DNA from: Gemmatimonadaceae bacterium
GTDB taxonomy: Bacteria; Gemmatimonadota; Gemmatimonadetes; Gemmatimonadales; Gemmatimonadaceae
Length of the DNA: 64,000 nt
Direction of reading: 5' to 3'
Assembly (NCBI GenBank): GCA_020846935.1
Contig: JADLCY010000001.1
Location: forward strand, 124,001 to 188,000
Part shown: positions 36,888 through 45,310 of the stretch, piece by piece
How the letters are laid out: every line of letters begins with the position of its first letter
Position numbering within the stretch: the first letter of the stretch is position 1
Notes under the pieces: model-generated
Told to the model about the DNA's origin: nothing
Databases searched by the model: none
The model's input: the letters and a program-made list of their open reading frames with translations, nothing else
Translations under genes and position numbers: made by a program

Positions 36888-37057
36888 CCGGTGGGTTTCA
36901 CGGCGGCAGCACACGCCTTGCACCGCGTAACGCCTTTCATGTTGCAGATGACACACAGGAACGTGCCGCAGTCGGCGCAGGGATAGCCCTCCGAGGCGCG
37001 CTCCTCGTTGCCGCACGCGCGGCATCGCATGGCGTCGTGTTCCTTGAGTTCCGTCAT
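36875..37057 (-). CDS. Small zinc-ribbon protein
   Basis: 60 residues with four CxxC knuckles (C12/C15, C27/C30, C35/C38, C46/C49), enough for two zinc sites: RCRACGNEE, CADCGTFLCVIC and RCKACAAA. No other domain. The start is firm: TAAGGAGG, a perfect Shine-Dalgarno overlapping the stop of the upstream regulator gene, lies 5 nt before the ATG. It is therefore translated from the same message as the NtrC-like regulator. Possibly a nucleic-acid or protein adaptor; function unknown. Confidence 0.85.
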   Translation of the reverse strand: MTELKEHDAMRCRACGNEERASEGYPCADCGTFLCVICNMKGVTRCKACAAAVKPTGEPR

Positions 37058-37062
37058 GGCGT

Positions 37063-37069
37063 CCTCCTT
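37063..37069 (-). promoter_or_regulatory. Strong Shine-Dalgarno overlapping an upstream stop (TAAGGAGG)
   Basis: AAGGAGG lies five bases before the zinc-ribbon ATG; its first A's are part of the TAA stop of the NtrC-like gene. This fixes both the start and the operon link. Confidence 0.85.
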
Positions 37070-38420
37070 ACGCCGGGCCTGGCGCCGTCCCGGCCAGCCC
37101 GTAGTCGCGGATCTTCTTGATGAGCGTCGCACGCGAGATGCCGAGGATCCTGGCGGCGCGCGATCGATTGCCCCGGTACGCGCGGAGCGTGCGCTCGATA
37201 TGTTCGCGCTCGACATCGTCCAGCGCACGCGGAAGAAACAGCGCGTCGTCCCCGCTCGCCGCCTCGCGTGCGCGCATGTCAGGCGGCAGGACGTCGGTGT
37301 CGAGGACTTCACGCCCCCTTCCGAGGATCATCGCGCGTTCGAGCACGTTGCGCAGCTCACGAATGTTGCCGGGCCAGGGGTGACGAAGGAGCCGTTCGAT
37401 CGCATCGGCCCCCAGCAGGCGTGGCGACTGCGGGAGCTGCTGCGCGAGTTCTTCGATGAGTCGGTCGATCAGTTCGCACAGGTCCTCGCGGGAGCGTTCG
37501 CGCAGCGGCGGCAGGCGCAGCGGCATCACGCTCAGCCGATAGTACAGGTCTTCGCGAAACCGTCCGGCGTTGACTTCGGCGATCAGGTCGCGTGAGGTGG
37601 CGGCCAGCAATCGGGCCGTCGGCTGCACCTCGCGTGTGCCGCCAGCGCGGCGCACCGGTTTTCCCTCGAGCACGCGCAGCACCTTGGGCTGCAGGGCCAG
37701 GGGCACGTCCCCGATCTCCTCGAGAAACAGCGAGCCGCCCGCGGCCATTTCGACGAGACCCGGTCGGCCCTCGGTGGATCCGGCGTCGGTGCCGAACAGC
37801 TCCGCGTCCAGCGACTCTACCGACGCACTGCCGCACGGTACCTCGACGAATGGTCCGCTCGAGCGCGCGCTCCCGGCGTGGATCAGTTCAGCGATGCGCC
37901 CCTTGCCTGTACCACTCTCCCCCGCCAGGAGCGCCGGCGTGCGCTCGGTACCCGCCAGCAGGTCGATCCGCTGCGCAAGATCACGCATCGTCGGCGATGA
38001 GCCGAGGGCGAGGTGGCTCGTGCTTGCGCGTCGCTCACCGATGTAGTGACGCAGCTGACGAAGCCGCACGGTTTCCAGCGCGCGATCCATCGCGATGCCG
38101 AGATGGTCGAGACTGACCGGCTTGGTAAGGAAGTTCTCCATCCCTTCCTGCATGGCCCGCACCGCCATGGGCACCTCGGCCTGGCCCGAGATCATCACGA
38201 CGACGGGTCGTTCACTCTTGAGCTGCTCGAAGACGTCAAAGCCCGACATGTCCGGCAGGTGTACGTCGAGCAGCACGACATCGGGGCGACGCTCCCTGAA
38301 CGACGCCAGCGCCGAGGCGCCGGTGAACGCGCGGCGCACCGCGTGCCCGTTCCCGGCGAAGAATCGCGAATACGCGTGCGCGAGGGTCTCCTCGTCATCA
38401 ACGATCAGCAGCTCAGCCAC
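37068..38420 (-). CDS. NtrC-family response regulator lacking the GAFTGA loop
   Basis: 450 residues from GTG 38420. Receiver domain 1-120 (D8, D9, D52, K100), AAA+ domain about 138-370 with Walker A GESGTGKG (167-174), a modified Walker B SLFLEEIGD (usually LFLDEIGE) and the arginine region FREDLYYRLSV, then a Fis-type helix-turn-helix (NRSRAARILGISRATLIKKI). Where sigma-54 activators carry GAFTGA, this has ELFGTDAGSTEGRPG, shorter and without the loop, so contact with sigma-54 is unlikely. It may regulate sigma-70 promoters. The gene follows the GAF-PAS sensor after one base. Confidence 0.9.
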   Translation of the reverse strand: MAELLIVDDEETLAHAYSRFFAGNGHAVRRAFTGASALASFRERRPDVVLLDVHLPDMSGFDVFEQLKSERPVVVMISGQAEVPMAVRAMQEGMENFLTKPVSLDHLGIAMDRALETVRLRQLRHYIGERRASTSHLALGSSPTMRDLAQRIDLLAGTERTPALLAGESGTGKGRIAELIHAGSARSSGPFVEVPCGSASVESLDAELFGTDAGSTEGRPGLVEMAAGGSLFLEEIGDVPLALQPKVLRVLEGKPVRRAGGTREVQPTARLLAATSRDLIAEVNAGRFREDLYYRLSVMPLRLPPLRERSREDLCELIDRLIEELAQQLPQSPRLLGADAIERLLRHPWPGNIRELRNVLERAMILGRGREVLDTDVLPPDMRAREAASGDDALFLPRALDDVEREHIERTLRAYRGNRSRAARILGISRATLIKKIRDYGLAGTAPGPA

Positions 38421-38421
38421 C

Positions 38422-39876
38422 TCAGCCCTCCACCAGATCGAACGTGACCACCGCGCCACCATCGAGGTGCGGCGCGGCGTGAACATCGAACAGGCGCGCC
38501 CGGTCCGCGCTGTGCATCCGGGCGCGACTCCGCGCGCCGTCATCGATCGCCACGCGCAGCGGGTTCGGATCGCCGGGCTGCTCGACACCGAGGAGCGCCT
38601 GGTAGAATGGCCGGCCCATGAGACCCCACTCGTCACCGGAGAGCTGGCGCGCCCGCGCGTTGCATCGCAACACGCGACCTTCGTCGTTCACCACCGCCAT
38701 CCCCACACCCATCGCATCGAACGTGGATGACCACTCCCGCGTCGTCTCCTGGATATCGGTGAACAGTCGTGAATTGACGATGGCCACCGTCACCTGGTCG
38801 GCCAGTCGCTGCAGGATCCGCAGGTCTGCTGCACGAAACGGATCTTCCCGATCGTAGACCGACAGCGCCCCGATCACGCCGCGCGCAGTCCGGAGCGGGA
38901 CAATGACCGCCTTCGTGACGTCCACGAGCGGCAACCCTGGCTGCGCGTTCTCGGGTTCGGCGCGCACGTCGTTGCTGATGGTTGGCTCGCCCGTCCGCAC
39001 CGCGCGCCCGATGAGTGACGACTGCACGGGCATCACGACGCCGGCCATCACCGACGTCGTGCCGGTGGCAGACTCGACGTGCAAATAGTCGCCGTCCCGC
39101 ATGGCGACGCAGCACCCCTCGGCGCGCAGCAGCGCCATCGCGTGTCGCATGATCAGCCGCTGGACTTCGGTCACCCGCAACGACTCGCCCGCCGCGCGCG
39201 CCACCTCGGCCATGGCGTCGCTCTGGCGGCGCTCCCGCTCGCTTTCCGCGTACAGTCGCGCGTTGCGCAGCGCCGTCCCCGAGGTCACCGCGATCGTAAC
39301 GAGGAACTCCCGCGTCTCGGCGTCGAACGCGTGCGCATCCGCGGCGTAGGCCACGATCGCGCCGACCAGGTTGTGACCCTGCAACATCGGCACGACCACG
39401 AGCGCGTCGATCTGGTGCTCGGTTCCCATCGTGAGGTCGATCGCCTCACCATCGGCGTCGAGCGCACGCGTGAAGAGCCGCGGCCCGCCGGCGAGCACCG
39501 ATCCAGCGAACGCCCCGGCGTCCGTGCGCAAGGGAATCAACGGCCGATCGCCGTCGGCGCCGAGGTGCCGACGCGTCTGCATGCCCTGCCCCTGCTCGCC
39601 GGCGAGCACGACCATGGCTCCCGACCCGCCAAGGGCGCGCAGGGTGCCTCGCACCACCTCGTCGAGGATCGTTTCCTCGTCGAGGGTGCGCGAGAGTGCG
39701 GTGGTGATGTGCTGCAGGTGCTGCAGCTCGACCGCCCGGCGTTCGCCGATGGCGAACAGCCGACGGACCGCGACGACGTCGTCAGGCGCCAGCGTCTCGA
39801 GGCTGCGATGCGCTGCCTCGGTGACGCTCTCCGCCCCTGGCGTAGTGCGCGTCGCGGACGCCGGCCGTGACGACAT
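38422..39876 (-). CDS. GAF-GAF-PAS sensor protein without kinase domain
   Basis: 484 residues, no membrane segment. Two GAF domains (about 50-200 and 215-370; VVVPMLQGHNLVGAIVAYA and VIVPLRTARGVIGALSVYD are the typical GAF strands), then a PAS-like domain to the end (TFDAMGVGMAVVNDEGRVLRCNARA). No H-box or ATPase domain follows, although such an array normally leads into a histidine kinase. The start at 39876 overlaps the lipid-kinase stop by one base (TGATG). It likely senses a small molecule or redox state and acts by protein contact, perhaps on the adjacent regulator. Confidence 0.85.
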   Translation of the reverse strand: MSSRPASATRTTPGAESVTEAAHRSLETLAPDDVVAVRRLFAIGERRAVELQHLQHITTALSRTLDEETILDEVVRGTLRALGGSGAMVVLAGEQGQGMQTRRHLGADGDRPLIPLRTDAGAFAGSVLAGGPRLFTRALDADGEAIDLTMGTEHQIDALVVVPMLQGHNLVGAIVAYAADAHAFDAETREFLVTIAVTSGTALRNARLYAESERERRQSDAMAEVARAAGESLRVTEVQRLIMRHAMALLRAEGCCVAMRDGDYLHVESATGTTSVMAGVVMPVQSSLIGRAVRTGEPTISNDVRAEPENAQPGLPLVDVTKAVIVPLRTARGVIGALSVYDREDPFRAADLRILQRLADQVTVAIVNSRLFTDIQETTREWSSTFDAMGVGMAVVNDEGRVLRCNARARQLSGDEWGLMGRPFYQALLGVEQPGDPNPLRVAIDDGARSRARMHSADRARLFDVHAAPHLDGGAVVTFDLVEG

Positions 39877-40769
39877 CAGGCCCGCCCTCCGGCGGGCACA
39901 AGGATCCGCGCGGCGCCCGGCCGCACGACGCAGGTGATCGGCGTCGTGCCTAACAACTCGCCGTCGGCCTGTGCCGCGCGCATGGGCTCGGTGGCGAGCC
40001 GGATCATACGTCCCTTCAGGAAATGCATGTGCACGTCCTCCGACAGCCGATGGCGCCAGATGCGCCAGCCGATCTGCAGCACGTCGCCCAGTGTCCTCGG
40101 TCCGAACACGCAGAGGTCCAGCCACCCGTCACCGGGATCGACGTCCGGCGCCAGTTGCAACATGCCACCCAGCACCGTCCCGAAGTTGAGCACCATCGCC
40201 GCAGCGGCGTGAAATGTATGCTCGACCCCGTCCACCGTGGCGTGGAGCACGAACGGCCGAAAGCGCAGCGACGCGTCTGTGGCGGCGATCACATACGCCA
40301 GCACGCCGGCGTACCGCTTGAAACGCGGCGACGCACGCTCGAGCATGGTGGCGTCGATGCCCACGCCGGCGGCGAAGGCGAAGGTGCGGCCATCGTCCAA
40401 CGCGCCCAGGTCGATGCGCCGCTCCTCACCCGCGAGCAGCGCGCGCACCGCGGCGTCCACACGCAGCGGCGTCCCGAGCGCGCGCGCCACCAGATTTCCG
40501 GTCCCGCCTGGCAGCACACCGACGGGACGACCGTGGTTCCCGGAGGCCTCGAGCACCTCCATGGCCGTCCCGTCGCCGCCGAGCACGAACACGGCGTCGT
40601 ACCCGGGGGCCCGCTCGTGCGCCAGCTCCCGCGCGTGCCCAGGATGTTCGGTCACCACCGCATCCGCGACCACGCCATGAGCGGCGAAAGTGCGGAGCGC
40701 CCGCGGCAGCGCGCGCGAGGCGCGCCGGGCCGCCGGGTTCGCAATCACCAGCGCGCGACGGACCGTCAC
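39876..40769 (-). CDS. Diacylglycerol/lipid kinase family protein (YegS/DgkB-like)
   Basis: 297 residues from GTG 40769, chosen because its GTGA overlaps the tamB stop and because RRALVIANPAARR is the usual N-terminus. FVLGGDGTAMEVLEA (catalytic GGDGT) and GVLPGGTGNLVARALG follow. The C-terminal lobe ends with the substrate-site strand RAAQADGELLG. Such kinases phosphorylate diacylglycerol, sphingoid or undecaprenol-type lipids. Coupling to tamB suggests a link to envelope lipid homeostasis. Confidence 0.9.
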   Translation of the reverse strand: MTVRRALVIANPAARRASRALPRALRTFAAHGVVADAVVTEHPGHARELAHERAPGYDAVFVLGGDGTAMEVLEASGNHGRPVGVLPGGTGNLVARALGTPLRVDAAVRALLAGEERRIDLGALDDGRTFAFAAGVGIDATMLERASPRFKRYAGVLAYVIAATDASLRFRPFVLHATVDGVEHTFHAAAAMVLNFGTVLGGMLQLAPDVDPGDGWLDLCVFGPRTLGDVLQIGWRIWRHRLSEDVHMHFLKGRMIRLATEPMRAAQADGELLGTTPITCVVRPGAARILVPAGGRA

Positions 40770-43700
40770 CAGCGCCAGGTGCGGAACAGGTCGAGCGACC
40801 ACTGCGAGCCGCGCGTCGCCGCAAAGCCCAGCGTTTCATTGCTGCACAACATCGCCGCGAGCGGAGGTTCGCGGCTCACCGAGACGCCGAGCCCTGATCG
40901 GATGGTGTACTCCAGCGAGAAGCCGATCATTTCGCTCGCGCGGAAGTTGTTCGTCGCCGCGGCCCCGCCAAGAAACTGCTGCAGCGGGCAGAACCCGGTC
41001 GTCAGGCTCGCAAACGTGCGATCGTTGAGCTGCTTGCCCACGCCCAGCTGCGTGCCCGCGAGCCCGGCAAAGAGACTCTGGCTGCGACGCGTGTTCTGGA
41101 GGTTGCTGAGCGACCCGGACACCGACTGCAACTGGATGTAGTCGAAGAAACGGCCGGAGTACCGCGCCGACAGGCTCGACCCGATGTTCGTGAGCAGCAG
41201 GTCATACGAGGCGTCGAGGCCTCCAATGTCGCCGCTCGGCCGGCCGGTCAGCAGGTACGCGATCAGGTCGGACTGCGAGAGCTGCAGCGAATCTGCGCTC
41301 TCGAGCGCAATGCGCGGCTGCGCGAGCGTCCCGAGCAGGAGCGCGCGAATGCGGATGTTGCGGTTGCTGTACAGCTGGCTCGCCTGGCGCACCGAATACA
41401 GGGCCCGGATGTTGAGCGTCGGGTTGAAGTCGGCGTCGCCGAAGAACCGCACCTCGCCCCCTTCGATCGAGAAGAGGCGGTACAACACGTCACCGAAGCG
41501 CATCAGGAACGTGCCGCGCTCGGTCCGCAGCGCACCTTCGACGGCCAGCTGCGGGACGCCGGTCGCTGAAAGGCCGCTGGCCCGGATCACGTTCACCGAC
41601 CCGCCGAGCTTGATGTTGGCTTCGGACGACCGCAGCCGCACGTCGGAGCCCATCGCGATCTGCACGTTCTGCGCGGTGAGTCCGCGCAGCAGTCGCGGAA
41701 GCTCGGGAAGGACGGCCCGCGTGCCCGTGAGTGACGTGTCGACCAGCGCCGCGAACTCCGGGTCGTCGATGTCCACGATCTGCTTCGACGTGAGCTCCGG
41801 GATCACGATGTAGCCGTTGTCGACCGTCACGTCGCCGGTAAGCACGGATGCCGATTCGCGACCCCGGAAGCGAAGTCCGGCACTCATGGTCAGGTCGCCG
41901 ATGCGGCGCCGATCCACGACATGGAAGTTCGTCGCATTGAGGTTGAGCGAGAACTCGCGATCCTCGGCGTTGTTGAGCGCGACAAAGCCGTCGAGCGACA
42001 GGCGGCTGCGCGCCGTCTCGCCACTCAGCATCGAGAAGCGCTCGATCCGGATCGTGTCGCGGGCGGCCCGCAGGTCGGCGAAGAAATCCCGCACCTCGAC
42101 CCCGAGGTCCGTCACGAACGCACGCGCACTGTCCACGCGGACAAAGCCTTCGAGGGCCGTCGCGCGCGGGCGGCCGGCAATCGAGAGGTTGGCGTTGAGC
42201 CGACCCGCCGCGTTGCTCACCGCCGGCGTGAACGACTCCACCAGCTTGAGGTCCACGTCGCGCGAGACCACGGAGACGCGCATCGAGTCGTCGAGCAGCC
42301 GGCGCGAGCGCGAGGCGAAGGCGAGGTCGACCGGCACGTTCCCCTCGACCTGCAGCACGGCCGTGTCACCCCGCAGCACGGCGAGTGCTCCGGTGAATCG
42401 TCGATCGGCGTACCGCCCCGAGAGCGACGTCTCCGCGAGGTTCACCTGTCCCACCTTCGTGCCGACCAGCCGGCCACGAACGTCCAGGATCGGGTCGAGC
42501 CGCGTGCCGGTCGCCCGCACATCGAGGCTCATCGCGCCCGCCAGCTTCACGCGCGACTGGCCGAGCGCGGCCAGGTCTTCCAGCGCCATGGAGTCGACCA
42601 TGAGGCGCATCGCCACCGGGGCGACGTCGGACGCCGTACCGTGCACGAGGAGGTGTGCCCCCCGATTGCCGGCGAGCGACACGGAGTCGATTGCAAACGC
42701 TTCGGGCCACCACCGGATACGCCCCGGGCGGTCGAGCAACCATTCGTGGTCGCCAAACCCGACGCGCCCCTGCGACAGAAGGACCGTGGTCGTGTCGCCC
42801 CGAGTGCCAACGTTCGCCGTGGCGTCGATCGTGGGCCCGGTGCTCTGCTCGGCCATCAGGCGCACGTCCACGGAGTCCGCGTCGTGGAACGTGGCGTCGA
42901 TGGCGGCATGTCGGAACACTATGCCGGCCACCGCGACCGTGTCACCCGTCGCCGACGCCGTCCCGCGCAGGCCGGGCAGGCCAACGGCGACCAAGTCGAG
43001 TTGCACGCGCGCGCGCTCCGCCGTGGTCCGGAACGCATCGAGCGCCCGCGCATCAACCGAGCCTCGCACGTCCAGCGTATCGATCGACCCCGCCAGCGTG
43101 AGCGACGCGGTGACTTCCCCGAAGAGCGAGTCATTGTCCACCGCCGCGCGCGCCACCGAATCGACGGCCTCGCGGTTGAGGTACGGGCGAAGTCCACCAA
43201 GCGAATCGGCCTCGAGGCGGACCGACATCGAGTCAGCCTGATCGGCGCGCAGGCCGAGTCCGCCGCGTGCGCGCAGACGCCCGATCGGAGTCTCCACACC
43301 GAGCGAGTCGATGCGAAGGCGACCATCAAGAAACGCCAGGCGCGCGCGGGCTCCTTCGTACAGGCGCGTGCTGTCGATCCGTGAGCGCATCAGGTCGATG
43401 CCGAGCGTGCCGACGTAGTTCGCCAGCGAGTCGCCCCGGACATCTACCTCTGCGCTGCCGGTGAGCGCGGTGATCGGCAGGCTCGACGTATCGTAGAGTA
43501 CCCGCAGGTTCGCGTCGGTGAATCGCAGACTGCCACGCCAGGCGTAGCCACCGACGGAATCGATGTCGACGCGGCCGTCGAAACCGTAGGTCCCCGGCGC
43601 ACCCGTGAGTTCGGTGGACACATCGAGATCCTCGGCGGTCCCCTGCAGGCGCACGGGTCCGGTCAGCGATCCGCGCTGTTCGAGCGCGAGTTCCGGCCAC

Positions 43701-45310
43701 GCGCGCGCGATCGTCGTCAGTTCGATCGGCGAGGCCTGCATGGCGACGTCGTAGGTGAGGAACTTCTCCCCGATCGTGACGCGGCCCGAGCCGGTGACAC
43801 GGCTCGCCGGCAACTCCTCGAAGTGGTGCGTGATGTCTCCGCTGCGGAATCGCACGTCGGTCCACACCGAGTCCAGTCGTGCTCGGCCGTCGATCCATCC
43901 GTCGAGACGCGGAAACGCCGGGTTGAGGAACTGGAGCGTCGCCAGGTCGAAGCGATCGATCGTGACGTCGAATCCGTTGAAGCGCGTGAACGCCGGAAAC
44001 AGGATGTCGAGGTCACCGCGGGCGCGACCGGAAGCCCGGGCGCCCGGGACGTTTGCATCGACGAACGCAAAGGTGGCATCGTCGACGGTGAACCGGTTCA
44101 CCGGGCCTCCGCTGGCGCGCACACGAGCCGTGATCTTGCCGCGCCACGGAAACGGCAACGGTTCTCCGCTCAGTTGTTCGATGAGCGCCCAGTCGATCGG
44201 CGTCGTCTCGACGTCGACGTCCTTCACGATCAGCACCGGCCCGCCGACGCCGAACGTCATGCTCCCCCGAAGGCGTGACCCGGTGGTCTCCACGTCCATG
44301 TTCGAGAGGACGTAGTCGAGCACGTGCAGGTCGCGCTCGTTCCGGATGGTGAGGTCCATCGACCCCCCGCCGGTCGTCGGCAGCGTGGGATACACCCAGT
44401 CCACGTCGGCGAGCGAAACCGAATCGCCCCGCACCTTGAGGTCGTAACGCGCAGGGAGATCGCTGCCCCACCACACCTTGCCGGCGCCACTGCCTCGCGA
44501 GCCGGGTAACTGGAACCGGGAGAAGTCGACCCAGGCGGAGTCCCCGAGCAGCCGCACAGTCCCGACGGCGTTCGAGATCCGGAGCGGCGGATCGAACTCA
44601 TCGACATCCAGTCGCTCCACCAGAAAGAAGCGGCCAGCGGAATCGGGGTCGGCAATGCGAGCGTGCGCGACCCTGAGGTCGCCCTGGGTCCAGCTGCGCG
44701 TGATCGTGAAGTGGCCGCCGCTCCGTCGGATCTTCTTGTCCGGTCGCGTCAGGCCGTGGGTGACCGCGCTGTCGCGACGCGCGCCCGACAGTGAGTCGGC
44801 GGGCTCCCACGGCATCGTCAGGTGAAACGCGAGTTGATGCAGCTCGGCGTTGGTGACCACGATGTAGTCGCCAAAGTTGCGCGTGGTGCGTGGAGCGCCG
44901 GGCGGACCTGACGGGAAGATCTTCCGGAAGTTCCACTTCTCCAGCGAGTCCTGGCGCACGTACACCACGGGGTGTTCCACGCGAAGTTCGCGGACCAGGA
45001 TGCGGCGATCCCACAGGTCGCGCGGGTCGAACCGCACGCTGACCCGTCCGGTGGAAATGAAGAGCGAATCGTTGGGCTCGCGGATGGCGAACGAGTCGAC
45101 CACCAGTTCCGTGAACAGCGACCCGCTGATCCTTCCCACGTGCCACTTGCCTCCCTTCACGCGACTGTTGAGCGTGTTCTGGACGTAGGAGCGAATCTGT
45201 TCGCGCCCCCAGTCCGTTCGCGTGGTGAACACCAGCGCGAGCCCGAGGAGCCCCACCAGCAGGAAGATCGTCGCCGCACTGGCGAGCACGACGACGCGCC
45301 GGCGCGACAT
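40766..45310 (-). CDS. tamB: Translocation and assembly module inner-membrane protein TamB-like (AsmA/DUF490)
   Basis: 1514 residues: one N-terminal membrane helix (about 8-28), a very long periplasmic series of repeated beta strands with alternating DLDV/RVDS-type patterns, and the diagnostic C-terminal TamB domain (GTFLMRFGDVLYRLF, GGEVRFFGDADFNPTLNIRA, SQSDLIAYLLTGRPSGD). TamB proteins form a hydrophobic groove bridging both membranes and are implicated in outer-membrane protein assembly and phospholipid transport. The ATG follows the TAG of the upstream Omp85 gene with no gap (TAGATG), so the pair is co-translated as a TamA-TamB module. Confidence 0.93.
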   Translation of the reverse strand: MSRRRVVVLASAATIFLLVGLLGLALVFTTRTDWGREQIRSYVQNTLNSRVKGGKWHVGRISGSLFTELVVDSFAIREPNDSLFISTGRVSVRFDPRDLWDRRILVRELRVEHPVVYVRQDSLEKWNFRKIFPSGPPGAPRTTRNFGDYIVVTNAELHQLAFHLTMPWEPADSLSGARRDSAVTHGLTRPDKKIRRSGGHFTITRSWTQGDLRVAHARIADPDSAGRFFLVERLDVDEFDPPLRISNAVGTVRLLGDSAWVDFSRFQLPGSRGSGAGKVWWGSDLPARYDLKVRGDSVSLADVDWVYPTLPTTGGGSMDLTIRNERDLHVLDYVLSNMDVETTGSRLRGSMTFGVGGPVLIVKDVDVETTPIDWALIEQLSGEPLPFPWRGKITARVRASGGPVNRFTVDDATFAFVDANVPGARASGRARGDLDILFPAFTRFNGFDVTIDRFDLATLQFLNPAFPRLDGWIDGRARLDSVWTDVRFRSGDITHHFEELPASRVTGSGRVTIGEKFLTYDVAMQASPIELTTIARAWPELALEQRGSLTGPVRLQGTAEDLDVSTELTGAPGTYGFDGRVDIDSVGGYAWRGSLRFTDANLRVLYDTSSLPITALTGSAEVDVRGDSLANYVGTLGIDLMRSRIDSTRLYEGARARLAFLDGRLRIDSLGVETPIGRLRARGGLGLRADQADSMSVRLEADSLGGLRPYLNREAVDSVARAAVDNDSLFGEVTASLTLAGSIDTLDVRGSVDARALDAFRTTAERARVQLDLVAVGLPGLRGTASATGDTVAVAGIVFRHAAIDATFHDADSVDVRLMAEQSTGPTIDATANVGTRGDTTTVLLSQGRVGFGDHEWLLDRPGRIRWWPEAFAIDSVSLAGNRGAHLLVHGTASDVAPVAMRLMVDSMALEDLAALGQSRVKLAGAMSLDVRATGTRLDPILDVRGRLVGTKVGQVNLAETSLSGRYADRRFTGALAVLRGDTAVLQVEGNVPVDLAFASRSRRLLDDSMRVSVVSRDVDLKLVESFTPAVSNAAGRLNANLSIAGRPRATALEGFVRVDSARAFVTDLGVEVRDFFADLRAARDTIRIERFSMLSGETARSRLSLDGFVALNNAEDREFSLNLNATNFHVVDRRRIGDLTMSAGLRFRGRESASVLTGDVTVDNGYIVIPELTSKQIVDIDDPEFAALVDTSLTGTRAVLPELPRLLRGLTAQNVQIAMGSDVRLRSSEANIKLGGSVNVIRASGLSATGVPQLAVEGALRTERGTFLMRFGDVLYRLFSIEGGEVRFFGDADFNPTLNIRALYSVRQASQLYSNRNIRIRALLLGTLAQPRIALESADSLQLSQSDLIAYLLTGRPSGDIGGLDASYDLLLTNIGSSLSARYSGRFFDYIQLQSVSGSLSNLQNTRRSQSLFAGLAGTQLGVGKQLNDRTFASLTTGFCPLQQFLGGAAATNNFRASEMIGFSLEYTIRSGLGVSVSREPPLAAMLCSNETLGFAATRGSQWSLDLFRTWRW

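Noticed and set aside
37068-38420. Sigma-54-dependent activator
   Set aside because: The GAFTGA contact loop is missing, so the name would mislead; annotated as an NtrC-like regulator only.
41817-43384. Two 470-490-codon plus-strand frames opposite tamB
   Set aside because: Very high Arg/Ser/Thr content and no motifs; an effect of high third-position GC in tamB.
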